Shown: positions 8,984-17,933, counted from the stretch's first letter. The stretch: 64,000 nt of DNA from Anaerolineae bacterium (GCA_022843385.1 JALHNT010000030.1:1-64000), one strand, 5' to 3'. Program-made: numbers and translations. Notes: a model not told the origin generated them from the letters alone.

Positions 8984-11125
8984 ATGAAACTCGATCCACA
9001 GCTTGTACAGCGGCTGTCGGGTATGGGGCTGTCGGCGGAGCATCCCCCCAGCGATCCTGATACCTGGCAGCAGTTCCTGGAACAATTCCCTTTGGGCGCA
9101 TCCGAGGGTCAGATTCGTGCTGGCTCGGTGGAGCAGGCACGCTTGTATGAGCACGTCTTCGAACAATCCCCCCTGCCGATTGGTATCACCAGCCTCGATG
9201 GGCAGTATCTCTACTTCAACCCGGCTTTCACGCACCTGTTTGGTTATGATGCCAGCGATCTGCCCCACCTGCACATCGAACACATGCTGCCACCCGATGA
9301 CCGCGGCTTCGATGAGACCCTGGTGCAGCGGTTGCTAAATCGCGAAGTCGAAGTCTTTTCGCAGGAACGCAGTTATGTGCATAAAGATGGATCACGGGTG
9401 TACGTTCATCAGAATCTGGCGCTGGCGCGTGATGAAGCCGGCGATCCGCTGTACCTGATTGGGTACGCCACTGATCTCAGCCAGCGCCGCCAGCAGGAAG
9501 AACAACTACGCCAGAGCCGCCACCTGTACGAAGAACTCTACGTCGCTGCCGAACGACAGGCACAGGAACTTCGCCTGCTCGACCAGGTCATTCACAGCAT
9601 CTCACACACGCTCGACGCCAGCGAACTGATGCACACCGTCGTCGAAACCATCGCCCTGATCCTGCGCTATAACCTGGTGGCCGGCTATCTGGTACAGCAG
9701 GGCGAACTGGTGCTGCAACATCAGGTGGGTTATGACCGCGCCGCGATGGAGCGTGTGCAGATGACCCAGGGCATCATCGGACGGGTGGTGCGCGAGGGCA
9801 TTCCGACGCTGGTGAGCGATGTCTCAAAGGACCCGGATTTCATCCGCGTCCGCCCCGACATCACATCAGAGATCGCCGTACCGCTGCTGGTCGACCAGCA
9901 AGTGGTGGGGGTGCTGAATGTGGAAAGCATCGGCAAACCGATGACCGATGTGGATTTGCGGCTGCTGACGACCATCGCCGAGCATCTGAACATGGCGCTG
10001 GAACGAACGCGGCTGTACACCATCGTGCGCGAGAGCCGCGAGAAGTATCGGGCAGTCGTCGATAACATTTACGAGGGCATCCTCCAGCTCGACATCGACG
10101 GCAACTGCGTCTTCACCAACTACGCCTGGACCCAGATGTCCGGCTATCACTTCCGCGAGATCATCGGCCAACCCTGGCTGCGCTTCCTGGCAAGCAATGA
10201 AGTTGACCACAATCTGATGATCGTACGGGCGCTGATCCGGCGCGAGCAGAACAACGTCAGCTATACCACTGCCTATCGCCGCAAGGATGGCGCTGTCGTG
10301 CCGGTCGAAATTCGGATGCAACTGATGGTCGATGGCGATAATCGCCCGCAGGGACTGATTTGCACGATGGTCGACATCAGCGAGCGGCTGGAAGCCCAGG
10401 CGCGGGAAAACGAACTGAAGGTCAAGAGCCAGATGGTGGAGATGCTGCGGGGATTCCTGAATGCCCTGTCGCATGATCTGCGCACTCCCCTCTCGGTGCT
10501 GAACACCAGCCTCTACCTGCTTAAACGCCGGCTCGACCCGGATCTACCCGAAGCGCGGCACATCAAGACCATGAACGAACAGATCGAGTTCCTGACCAAA
10601 GTGGTCGAGAACATGCTGGATATCTCCAAGCTGGAAGAGCAGATCGCCGAGTTTGATTTCCGCCGCGTCAACCTGAACGGCCTGATCCGCGACGTGCTGG
10701 TCAGCCTGGAATCGAGTTCGACGGCCAAGAGGCAGCACATCCACATCATCACTGAGACGCCGCAGATGTATGTCATGCTCGATCAGGTCATGTTCGGCAA
10801 GGTCATCCGCAATCTGGTCACCAACGCCATCCAGTTCACCGAGTCAGGTGGCAGCATCACTATCGAAACGGGCACGCACCAGCAGGAAGCCTTTCTGATT
10901 GTGCGCGATACCGGCGGCGGAATTCACCCGGATGACCTGCCCCATATCTTTGACCACTTTTTCAAAGGCGACAAAGCCCGCAGCGGCACCTCCGGCACCG
11001 GGCTGGGGCTGCCGATTGCCCGCCGCATCGTCGAGTCGCACGGCGGACGCATTACCGTCACGAGTGTGCCCGGAGAAGGCACGGCCTTCACTGTCTGGTT
11101 GCCTATTGAACGCAGCCCGGCGTGA
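8984..11125 (+). CDS. Cytosolic PAS-GAF-PAS sensor histidine kinase
   Basis: 713 aa from the ATG at 8984; an in-frame GTG at 8942 is an alternative start. Domains in order are PAS with PAC (about 50-180, EQSPLPIGITSLDGQYLYFNP), a short coiled coil, GAF (about 200-345), a second PAS with PAC (about 350-470), HisKA with the phospho-acceptor H497 in ALSHDLRTPLS, and HATPase_c with N box NLVTNAIQF, G1 DTGGGI, F box FDHFFKG and G2 GTGLGLP. There are no transmembrane segments, so it senses a cytosolic signal. No receiver protein is adjacent; the CheY-like proteins at 19.3 and 20.0 kb are possible partners. Confidence 0.93.
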   Translation: MKLDPQLVQRLSGMGLSAEHPPSDPDTWQQFLEQFPLGASEGQIRAGSVEQARLYEHVFEQSPLPIGITSLDGQYLYFNPAFTHLFGYDASDLPHLHIEHMLPPDDRGFDETLVQRLLNREVEVFSQERSYVHKDGSRVYVHQNLALARDEAGDPLYLIGYATDLSQRRQQEEQLRQSRHLYEELYVAAERQAQELRLLDQVIHSISHTLDASELMHTVVETIALILRYNLVAGYLVQQGELVLQHQVGYDRAAMERVQMTQGIIGRVVREGIPTLVSDVSKDPDFIRVRPDITSEIAVPLLVDQQVVGVLNVESIGKPMTDVDLRLLTTIAEHLNMALERTRLYTIVRESREKYRAVVDNIYEGILQLDIDGNCVFTNYAWTQMSGYHFREIIGQPWLRFLASNEVDHNLMIVRALIRREQNNVSYTTAYRRKDGAVVPVEIRMQLMVDGDNRPQGLICTMVDISERLEAQARENELKVKSQMVEMLRGFLNALSHDLRTPLSVLNTSLYLLKRRLDPDLPEARHIKTMNEQIEFLTKVVENMLDISKLEEQIAEFDFRRVNLNGLIRDVLVSLESSSTAKRQHIHIITETPQMYVMLDQVMFGKVIRNLVTNAIQFTESGGSITIETGTHQQEAFLIVRDTGGGIHPDDLPHIFDHFFKGDKARSGTSGTGLGLPIARRIVESHGGRITVTSVPGEGTAFTVWLPIERSPA

Positions 11126-11190
11126 GCACCACCGGCAAATCCTGCTATAATGCCTGTTAGTGATCGTATGGTGCGGAAAGGACAAAGATC

Positions 11191-11580
11191 ATGGCTCAGT
11201 TGGTATGCAATGGCGCAATGTTGATGTGCAGTTTTGGTGTCGCACCCTCCACCTTGATGGTTACACCGGAAAATCGCGTGATGGTCAATAATATGCCAGC
11301 AGCGACCATCATGGATTTCGTGCCGATGAAGAACATCATGCCCTTTGGCATGTGCAGCTCTATCGCCAATCCCACCGTTGCTTCGGCCACCTCAGCGGCG
11401 TTGGGTGTCCTGACCCCGATGCCGTGCATCCCGGTTACCACAGCTCCCTGGGCTCCTGGCTCCCCTACCGTCATGATCGGCCCCTTCCCGGCGCTCAACA
11501 ACAGCAGCAAATGCATGTGCATGTGGGCCGGCGTCATCAGCATCAATATGCCAGGTCAGATGCAGACCTCGGTGCCATGA
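11191..11580 (+). CDS. DUF4280 PAAR-like protein
   Basis: 129 aa matching the DUF4280 pattern from end to end: VCNGAMLMCSFG, MPAATIMD, NIMPFGMC, LTPMPCIPVTTAPWAPGSPT and SKCMCMWAGVISI, closing with a PGQ segment. Conserved cysteines suggest a metal- or disulfide-stabilised small beta structure. DUF4280 proteins are regarded as PAAR-like spike tips and are often found with contractile injection (eCIS/T6SS-like) gene sets; no sheath, tube or baseplate genes are in this window. A good ribosome-binding site (GGAAAGGACAAAGATC) precedes the ATG. Its stop codon overlaps the next start (ATGA). Confidence 0.88.
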   Translation: MAQLVCNGAMLMCSFGVAPSTLMVTPENRVMVNNMPAATIMDFVPMKNIMPFGMCSSIANPTVASATSAALGVLTPMPCIPVTTAPWAPGSPTVMIGPFPALNNSSKCMCMWAGVISINMPGQMQTSVP

Positions 11581-11891
11581 TCGACCAACCGCTGGTCTGT
11601 AAACCGAACGCCATCCCGTCTGACGAACGCGAACGTCATGGGGAGCGCTGGGCGCAACTGCTGGGGCGGCTGATCGGGCAGCATGGGTTGGCCGATGGCT
11701 TCTGCCTGACTCTCCCTGTGGATAACGACACGCTGCATTTGCTGATGGAAGTCGTAGCGAACGAGCGTCTGTGCTGCCCCTTCCTCCGCTTCACCATCAC
11801 GCTGGAGCCTGCCGCCTCCACCGCAACCCTGACCCTGACCGGCCCGGATGGCACACGCGAATTGTTGACCGCCGAGCTGGGGCTGGGCTGA
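11577..11891 (+). CDS. Small CCPFL-motif protein translationally coupled to the DUF4280 gene
   Basis: 104 aa from the ATG at 11577, which overlaps the TGA of the DUF4280 gene, so the two are coupled. It has a central ANERLCCPFLRFTI segment followed by a beta-rich LTLTGPDGTREL. The ER-x-CCPFL plus TGP-x-G arrangement occurs in a small bacterial family that I recall without a settled function. The vicinal cysteines could bind metal or form a disulfide. The 4-bp overlap suggests a role alongside the PAAR-like protein, for example as an adaptor or chaperone, which is inference. Confidence 0.6.
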   Translation: MIDQPLVCKPNAIPSDERERHGERWAQLLGRLIGQHGLADGFCLTLPVDNDTLHLLMEVVANERLCCPFLRFTITLEPAASTATLTLTGPDGTRELLTAELGLG

Positions 11892-12735
11892 TAACGGGGA
11901 GCTGCTATGCAAATTACGAAGTCAATTGAATTCATAGACTTACGCAGTTCAGGGAGTGTAGGGGCGCATGGATGTGCGTGCCTCCGGGGAATTTTAGGCT
12001 TATGTGCGTTGGTCCTGCCAAACTGAACCAAGAACTAACAACTAACAACTAGAAACTACCACCCCCGCTAATGAGTCGAATCATGCTCCCTCAACCCTGA
12101 TTTTTCCCAACTATCCTCTAACCCCACGACGACATCCTTAATCCTCCTGCTTCCACAAAAAGGTTGGTGTCGACTCACCTTAACTCGTACCCAAAAGATT
12201 ACCAAAAGTTCACCCGTAAGCGGGGATTTGGGCGTATGCTGAGGGCAAGAAGTCGTCAGTCGGTAGTCCGTAGAAGAAATGCTCATGCCTTGTCACTCGT
12301 TACTTTGAACTTGGTACTTTTCACTGTCTGACTGCCACTGCCGCCGCCACAGACCAGTCGGTAGTTGATAGTCGATAGATAAAGGCACTACTCGGTAATC
12401 CACTCTCTGTTCACTGTGTCCTCTGTGTTAGTCCTTTACTGAATGCTGAGGGCTGAAAGCCAAATGTCACAAGATGTAGTTCTGACTTTGACGACTTTTG
12501 CGGGTCACGGAGGCTGCGGGTTATTGCGCGTCCGCCATACCTATAGGCAATTAGCGAATCAATTAATCAAACCTCAATATTGCGCCTCTGCGGAAGATTA
12601 TCTTAGAACCTATCCGTAAACTTTTTTCGCTCACCTCACCCCCCGACCCCCTCTCCAATCCATTGGAGAGGGGGAGTCGAGCAAAGCGAGGCAGGGGTGA
12701 GGTTTACGGATAGATACTTATTTTGGAATCGTTCT
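11892..12735. repeat. Gene-poor repeat region
   Basis: About 840 bases without a convincing gene. A 39-codon ORF at 11907-12026 has a GGGGAG ribosome-binding site and starts MQITKSIEFIDLR. It then runs into a GTAGGGGCG-type repeat word at 11958 and may be a cut-off gene start. Degenerate repeat words follow: heptad AACTAAC units at 12028-12058, CACTCGTTACTT at 12295-12306, GTCGGTAGTTGATAGTCGATAG at 12358-12379, and a CTGTTCACTGTGTCCTCTGTG string at 12406-12426. The last resembles the ACACAGAGGACAC words inside the 53.8-kb gene. The region ends in the element at 12610-12713. Confidence 0.6.
12610..12713. mobile_element. MITE-like nested hairpin element, 104 bp
   Basis: Perfect 12-bp terminal inverted repeats: CTATCCGTAAAC (12610-12621) and GTTTACGGATAG (12702-12713). 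Inside are two more nested pairs, ACCTCACCCC/GGGGTGAGGT and CCCCCTCTCCAAT/ATTGGAGAGGGGG, so the whole unit could fold into one long interrupted hairpin. It has no coding capacity and no obvious target duplication. It shares its core words with the element at 40022-40187 and with a segment inside the gene at 53834, but has different outer ends. It lies just downstream of the minus-strand gene 12740-13234. Confidence 0.6.
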
Positions 12736-12739
12736 TCCA

Positions 12740-13234
12740 TTAGCAGGTGCGGGTGACCGTAACTTTCCATAACGGTGAAAACGGCGAAAGGTCGCTTGAG
12801 GATGACCAGATCAATACCGACTGCCCTCGCCAGGAGAACCCGGACATAGCACACTGTTCGATAAGCGTGGCTTTTCCCAGCCATGCCATCAGGTCGCCAA
12901 GCCGGATCGACTCATGGGCAGTCAGGAATTGAGTTGACACGACAACTCCACGAGAAAGATTGAGTTGGATCTGAGCAAATTCCCGATCACTCTCCAGCAC
13001 ACAGTGTTCGTCTCTCCCTGTCCCAAAACTAACCTCGCTAGAGCTGCTACAGATAAATCCACGTGCGACGACCGCGCTTTTGGGTTGGCCGGGCAGGATG
13101 TCCGCATAGGTGATAAAGGGGTTGGCGGGGGGTGCTCCCGTCTGAGGCAGCAGCAAGGCGCTGGCCGTCAGGCTGGCAAATCCCGAACAAGCGACAGCAG
13201 CGACCAACATAATCAGATAGGGGATGCGGGTCAT
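12740..13234 (-). CDS. Secreted/lipoprotein-like hypothetical protein, paralogue B
   Basis: 164 aa, the same length as the gene at 1819-2313 and about 60% identical by eye. Shared parts are the leader VACSGFASLTASA, NPFITYADILPGQPKSAV, the middle Cys residues, and the final SDLSPFSPLWKVTVTRTC. No family is recognised. Equal length and intact frames in both copies argue for a functional duplicated gene rather than debris. The copies are inverted relative to each other across about 10.4 kb, and the only element found next to this one is the MITE-like repeat beyond its 3' end. Confidence 0.6.
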   Translation of the reverse strand: MTRIPYLIMLVAAVACSGFASLTASALLLPQTGAPPANPFITYADILPGQPKSAVVARGFICSSSSEVSFGTGRDEHCVLESDREFAQIQLNLSRGVVVSTQFLTAHESIRLGDLMAWLGKATLIEQCAMSGFSWRGQSVLIWSSSSDLSPFSPLWKVTVTRTC

Positions 13235-14006
13235 AGCCTGGTTCCCTCACTGTGTCATGCACTCACATTACTGGCTGAAGACGGATCACTAAGCTTTGGG
13301 CACTGGTACAAGGCAAGGAACAGTTTTGGAACGCTACCGTTCCCCGGGTGGAATGTTGCCCTTGAAGGGATAGACACCTGATTGCATCAAGAATTATCGT
13401 GAAGCCTTTGCGGCACCACTAACCAGAAAGCGATAGTCGACCGATAAAACACCGATAATGAATCGATGATCTTGCGGCTATGTGAGCGGAAGCAAGACAC
13501 GCATGATGGGCAAGGCTACGCCTCGAACAGCCGACGTTGCCCCGATAGCATTCGGCAAAGTGAGCGGTTATGGGGAAATTACTTCATCAATACGAACTTC
13601 TCTTTGTGAACGACCAACGTCTTGTGCTCTAGCAATCTGTGATGCTTGCGCAAAACCCACTGTGGCAATAGATAGAAGAAGAACATTTTTCTTCAGATGA
13701 GTGGACATAAGACCTGCCTTATATGCCAGCGTAACAACGAATATTTACAGCATATGCAATGCACTTTCCGGGTTCAAGCCCACCCCAACTTTTCCACACC
13801 CCATTTTCTAAGGACGCATAAGGCATACCCGTAACGTCTGAGCCTGATGCCACTATGCCCATGCGTGTTGATGTTGAAATTGGCTGGAGATCTCTTTGCC
13901 GTCTAGCGGATGGACACAGCGCTTTAGGGTTAACTGAAATGCTCAATGACTCAAAGCATCAGTAGTGATATTTGGGGAACATAGCCTAAAGAAAATGTTG
14001 CCTGAG
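13235..14006. other. Intergenic, A+T-richer patch
   Basis: About 770 bases that look lower in GC than the flanks. Apart from the small minus-strand ORF at 13568-13708, I see only short open frames without a ribosome-binding site or a family match, such as one on the minus strand at 13719-13946. The composition and the lone leader-peptide ORF suggest remnants of foreign DNA, which is inference. Confidence 0.4.
13568..13708 (-). CDS. Small signal-peptide-like ORF, possibly a truncated gene start
   Basis: 46 codons starting MSTHLKKNVLLLSIATVGFA and followed by QASQIARAQD, so it has a basic n-region, a hydrophobic core and an AXA-like end, as an exported protein would. It then stops after about 15 more residues (ending IDEVISP). 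Such a leader on so short a protein suggests a gene truncated soon after the signal peptide. I could not restore a longer product in the other two frames. The family is unknown. Confidence 0.3.
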   Translation of the reverse strand: MSTHLKKNVLLLSIATVGFAQASQIARAQDVGRSQREVRIDEVISP

Positions 14007-15464
14007 TTATTCAGTAGTCGAGCGACTTTGTCGTCGCAGCAGCCTGAGGAAACGCTGGCGTTCATCGGGCAAGAGTGCGCCGCCGAACCAGACCAGCAGG
14101 CCATAGGGCAGGGCGACCAGCGGGATGATGAGCCAGAAGGGGAGGATGGGCAGCAGCAACACCACCAGCCCGCCCATCACGGCGCAGGCGATGACAATGG
14201 TCAGCCCGCGCCGCCAGTTGAAGTCGAGCGTGAAGGCCCGGCGGAAGAGGAAGTAGAACAACCCGGCAGCCACCAGATCGGTCAGCACGGTGGCGAACGA
14301 CGCCCCGACCACGCCGAATGGCACGGCCAGCAGCAGCGTTAACCCGATGTTGGCGAGGCCGATGGTGCTATAGATGATGGCGGCGCGCCGTTCTTTCTGG
14401 ATCGAGGTGGTCAGGTTGCCGCAGAACGAGGTGTACATCACAATCGGCAGATCCCAGATCAGGATCATGAAGAGCAGCGCCGCTGGAAGGTTGGGGTCGC
14501 CGTAGAGGGTGGTGATGATGGGCGTTGCCAGCAGCATCCCGCCCACCGCTATCGGCATCCCGAGCAGCAGCATGAAACGCACCGAGCGGAAGTACCAGGG
14601 GTGGACACTCGTTTCATCCTGAGCGTGTTCCCGCGCCAGCGTCGGCAGCACCGAGTCGTTGAAGGATTGCGTCAGGCTGGTGAAACTGAGCGCCAGATTG
14701 TAGGCCATGTTATACCAGCCCACTGCCGACTCGCTCACCAACCGGCTGAGGATGATGGTATCGACGCGGAAGCTGAACGACAGCGCCAGATGGGTGAAGC
14801 CGAAGGGCAGCCCGCCGCGCAGCAGCCCCCACCACAGCCGAGGATGCAGCCGGAAGGGGGGCGGGGCTAACTGGTTGCGCTGCGCCGTCCGCCAGGTCAG
14901 TCCAATCATCAGTGGTATCTGGATAAATCCGATCAGCAAGAGCGACTGGTAGCTGGGGAACACGATCAGCAGCAGTCCGCCGATCACGATGCCGATCAAC
15001 TGGTTGACGACATCCAGACCGTAGGTCAGGTCGAGTCGTTCGTGACCGACCAGCAGCGAGTAGAGCGGTGCCTGCAAGGCCATCGGGAAATAGGTCAGTG
15101 TGAACAGCGCCACCCCCAACACAATTTCGCCGGGGTAGAGCAGTGCCGCCCCAATACAGGTGACTAATACTGCCAGCGCCGCCAGCACACCGCGCAACGC
15201 TACTACATCCCAGAACCAGTCGCTGGCCTCTTCCGGGCGACGAGCGACCTCGCGCTCGAAGTACTGATCCACGCCCAGGTCGCCCAGCACGCTGAACAAT
15301 CCTGCCCAGGCGGTGATGATGGAGAAGCGCCCGAACTCGGCATCGCCTAACTGACGCACGATGAAGATCTGGTAAAGGAAGCCCACGCCGCGCAGGGCGA
15401 CCTGAGCCAACAACCCGGCGGCTGTGTTGCGGGCGATGATGCGTCCGGCGCTGCGCTCACTCAT
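14007..15464 (-). CDS. Polysaccharide/lipid-linked oligosaccharide flippase (MOP superfamily)
   Basis: 485 aa with 12-14 hydrophobic helices. The N-terminus (ARNTAAGLLAQVALRGVGFLYQIFIVRQLG, residues 8-37, then FGRFSIITAWAGLF) is typical of Wzx/RfbX-type members of the MOP/MATE superfamily. These move undecaprenyl-linked glycans across the membrane for surface polysaccharide assembly. It overlaps the upstream asparagine-synthase-like gene by 8 bases, so the two are probably translated together and serve one glycan pathway. A sugar transferase is at 62.5 kb but is not linked. Confidence 0.88.
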   Translation of the reverse strand: MSERSAGRIIARNTAAGLLAQVALRGVGFLYQIFIVRQLGDAEFGRFSIITAWAGLFSVLGDLGVDQYFEREVARRPEEASDWFWDVVALRGVLAALAVLVTCIGAALLYPGEIVLGVALFTLTYFPMALQAPLYSLLVGHERLDLTYGLDVVNQLIGIVIGGLLLIVFPSYQSLLLIGFIQIPLMIGLTWRTAQRNQLAPPPFRLHPRLWWGLLRGGLPFGFTHLALSFSFRVDTIILSRLVSESAVGWYNMAYNLALSFTSLTQSFNDSVLPTLAREHAQDETSVHPWYFRSVRFMLLLGMPIAVGGMLLATPIITTLYGDPNLPAALLFMILIWDLPIVMYTSFCGNLTTSIQKERRAAIIYSTIGLANIGLTLLLAVPFGVVGASFATVLTDLVAAGLFYFLFRRAFTLDFNWRRGLTIVIACAVMGGLVVLLLPILPFWLIIPLVALPYGLLVWFGGALLPDERQRFLRLLRRQSRSTTE

Positions 15465-17346
15465 CGAAGTACCGCCGCAGCACCATCTCGAGCGTGATCA
15501 GTGGGGCGATCTTGCCTAACAGCAGTGGTTCATGTCCAGCGGCATGACGTTCCAGCAGAGTACGGACAAAATCAGGATTGAATATCCCGCGATCAGCCGT
15601 GCGTTCGTCAAACAGAATACTCTCGGCCCAGGGACGCAGCTCGTGGCGCAGGTAATTCTCATAGTCGGCGTAGAGCGAGACACGCGCCGGGAACAACCCG
15701 AGCTTGCGCCGTGCCCGCACGGTGAAGCGATGGGCTTCGTAGAGCCAGAGCTCAGTTGTCGCCAGATAATCAGTCTTGTCCATCGGGATACGCGCCAGCC
15801 GCGGCATTTCGCGGGTGATAATCTCGCGGTAGAGGCCTACCCGGAGGTGCAGCGGCAGCCGGTACACGAACTCCACCAGCCGGTAATCCCAGAATGGGGC
15901 GCGCACCTCGATATGGGAACGTGCCAGCGTCACCATGTTTTGCAGCAGCCGAAAATTGCTGTTGATGATGAAGAAGTACTCACCGCGCCACTGGGGATGG
16001 AAGGCTTCATACCGCTGCACGGCCTGGTGTAGTGACTGGCGTGCCAGCCCATTGACCTGTTTCGCTATAGCCGTGCTGAAAACCTGCGCGGCTTCGACAT
16101 CGGTCAGTCCCGGCCAGGTCCAGGTCGCGGCCTGGTTGAGTCCCGTCATGCCCTCATAAATGGCCTGTTCCAGTGCTGGAATATCGGGCGCATGGTATGT
16201 CGGATCGTTGGGGTCTGAGCTGAACATGACCGTCCCGCCATCCCAGCCGCTCAGGTTGTAATCGATCAACCCGCGCAGCGTTGGCAGCATGGTGATGCCG
16301 TGCATGTGAACCCAACTGTGAAATCCCTCAGTGACTGTCAGTTGCTGCTCGACATGCTGGACAATCCAGCGCCCATCGGGCAGGTCGAACCAGTGATGCC
16401 GTGATCCGGCGGCGCGGGCGATCATGGCGGCGTAAATCACATCACGGGCGCGTGCCTGTCCAAAAGTGGCCGTCACCAATGGTTTGCCCGGCGGCATCAT
16501 CCCGACTATCGAACGTCCATCCAGACCGCCGCTGAGGAACACACCAGGACGTAGTGTATCCTGAGTGCGGACTTCTACTGCCTCGCGCAGCCGCCGTCCG
16601 CCTTCGCGCACCGCTTCTTCGCGGGTGATATTCGGCTGAAAGGCGATCTGATCCCAATCCCAGTAGCGCTCGACGCGCCACGAACCGTCATTCAGATCGA
16701 ATACACCGACGCTGCCGTAGGGAAAGCGCTCGACGCCCTGATGAAAGGTGCGTGTCTCCAGCAAGTGCTGAAAGCGGGTGTATTCAGCCAATGCTGTCAG
16801 ATCGAGTTGACGCCGGGCGAATGGGGCGCACAGAACCGCTTTGACTTCCGGCGCGAAGGCCAGCCGTCCGCGCTCCTGCCAAAGGTAATGTGGATACTGC
16901 CCCAGCCGGTCGCAGGTCAGCAGCAGCCGGCGCGCCTGGGTGTCGTAGACGGCGATGAAGAAGTCGCCATCGAGGTGACGGGCGAAGGTCTCGCCAAAAT
17001 GCTGATACGCCGCCAGCGCCAGTTCGGTGGGCGGCTGCTGTTGGCCGATGCCCAACTGTGCCCGCAGCGCCGTGTCGCGGTAGAATTCGCCGGTCAGTGC
17101 CACCACAAACCGTCCGTCCGGGCTGATGAACGGCTGTGGTTCGCGGTTCATGATATTGAGGTGGCTGCGCCCCAGCCCGGCTGTGCCATCCGCGCTCAGC
17201 CAGCGATCATCCTGCTGCCAGGGGAAATGCCGCAGCGAACCGGTCATTGCCTCCAGCGTGGGGGCGACGGGTGCAGCAGGCGGTGTGGTGAACAGACCGA
17301 ACAGACCGGACAAGTGCGGTGACCTTCCCTGATACGAGTCAAACAA
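15457..17346 (-). CDS. Asparagine-synthase-like protein lacking the glutaminase cysteine
   Basis: 629 aa. The N-terminal Ntn-glutaminase-like fold is recognisable (SGLFGLF at 13-19; HLDGDFFIAVYD; FAPEVKAVL). The catalytic Cys that normally precedes GI-x-G is missing and aligns with Ser13, which is not at the N-terminus. The ATP-pyrophosphatase (synthetase) domain has SGGLDG at 272-277 in place of SGGLDS. It therefore probably activates a carboxylate with ATP without using glutamine, or uses another nucleophile or ammonia. Overlap with the flippase gene suggests decoration of a surface glycan or peptide. A lasso-cyclase-type role was considered, but no precursor or B-protein genes are nearby. 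Confidence 0.82.
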   Translation of the reverse strand: MFDSYQGRSPHLSGLFGLFTTPPAAPVAPTLEAMTGSLRHFPWQQDDRWLSADGTAGLGRSHLNIMNREPQPFISPDGRFVVALTGEFYRDTALRAQLGIGQQQPPTELALAAYQHFGETFARHLDGDFFIAVYDTQARRLLLTCDRLGQYPHYLWQERGRLAFAPEVKAVLCAPFARRQLDLTALAEYTRFQHLLETRTFHQGVERFPYGSVGVFDLNDGSWRVERYWDWDQIAFQPNITREEAVREGGRRLREAVEVRTQDTLRPGVFLSGGLDGRSIVGMMPPGKPLVTATFGQARARDVIYAAMIARAAGSRHHWFDLPDGRWIVQHVEQQLTVTEGFHSWVHMHGITMLPTLRGLIDYNLSGWDGGTVMFSSDPNDPTYHAPDIPALEQAIYEGMTGLNQAATWTWPGLTDVEAAQVFSTAIAKQVNGLARQSLHQAVQRYEAFHPQWRGEYFFIINSNFRLLQNMVTLARSHIEVRAPFWDYRLVEFVYRLPLHLRVGLYREIITREMPRLARIPMDKTDYLATTELWLYEAHRFTVRARRKLGLFPARVSLYADYENYLRHELRPWAESILFDERTADRGIFNPDFVRTLLERHAAGHEPLLLGKIAPLITLEMVLRRYFDE

Positions 17347-17394
17347 AAGCCCCTGTCAACAAGGCTGGCAGGGGCTGGCGGGCACCGGAATGCC

Positions 17395-17847
17395 TTACGG
17401 CTTCTCGGCGATGAACGAGCTTTCGTAGGGGTTAGTGGCCGGGCAGCCGGTCCAGATGATGACATGGACCTTATTCTCGAAGTCTGGCCCGACGTTTAAC
17501 TGATACTCCCCGCTGGTCAGCTTGTAGAGGGAGAACTCGTAGTACGACTTGATGAGCGTGTTTGTCTCTGGGTTATCCGGCAGCTTGGCTAAAGTGCTGG
17601 CGCGCACCAATAGTGCGGGACGGGGCTTGCCCGTCTTGGGATTGATGCCCAGGACTTCGATGTCGCAGGTGCCGTTCTTCTGCACTTTGGTGTAGAGCGC
17701 ATAATCGCCATAACAATTAATGCTGGTGTTGGTGGGGCAGGAGCAGGGCAGGCAGGCTTCCACCTTCTGCGATGGCAGAAACAACAGCCCGGTCACCAGC
17801 ATCCCAACGAGACCAACGATAGCCGTCAGCCATTTGCGAATCCACAT
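17395..17847 (-). CDS. Secreted Cys-rich hypothetical protein
   Basis: 150 aa from the ATG at 17847, chosen because AGGAAG lies 6 bases upstream; an in-frame ATG at 17862 would add 5 residues and has no ribosome-binding site. A signal peptide ends near KVEA, followed by a CLPCSCP cluster and further cysteines (NCYGDY, GTCDIEV, WTGCPATNP), so disulfides in an exported protein are likely. No family is recognised. It lies 48 bases upstream of the asparagine-synthase-like gene on the same strand and could share its transcript. Confidence 0.6.
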   Translation of the reverse strand: MWIRKWLTAIVGLVGMLVTGLLFLPSQKVEACLPCSCPTNTSINCYGDYALYTKVQKNGTCDIEVLGINPKTGKPRPALLVRASTLAKLPDNPETNTLIKSYYEFSLYKLTSGEYQLNVGPDFENKVHVIIWTGCPATNPYESSFIAEKP

Positions 17848-17933
17848 GATGATCTTCCTCATTTCAACGGATCATGATGTCCTGTATATTAGCAGACGAT
17901 GAGAATTCTGACCAGCGTAGAGCAGCACTTTGC

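Noticed and set aside
13719..13946. 75-codon minus-strand ORF
   Set aside because: No ribosome-binding site, no recognisable motif, and it sits in the odd-composition patch; not enough to call a gene.
15457..17847. Lasso-peptide or RiPP cluster around the asparagine-synthase-like gene
   Set aside because: No precursor-like small ORF, transglutaminase-like B protein or ABC exporter is adjacent; the flippase and Cys-rich exported protein fit surface-glycan assembly better.
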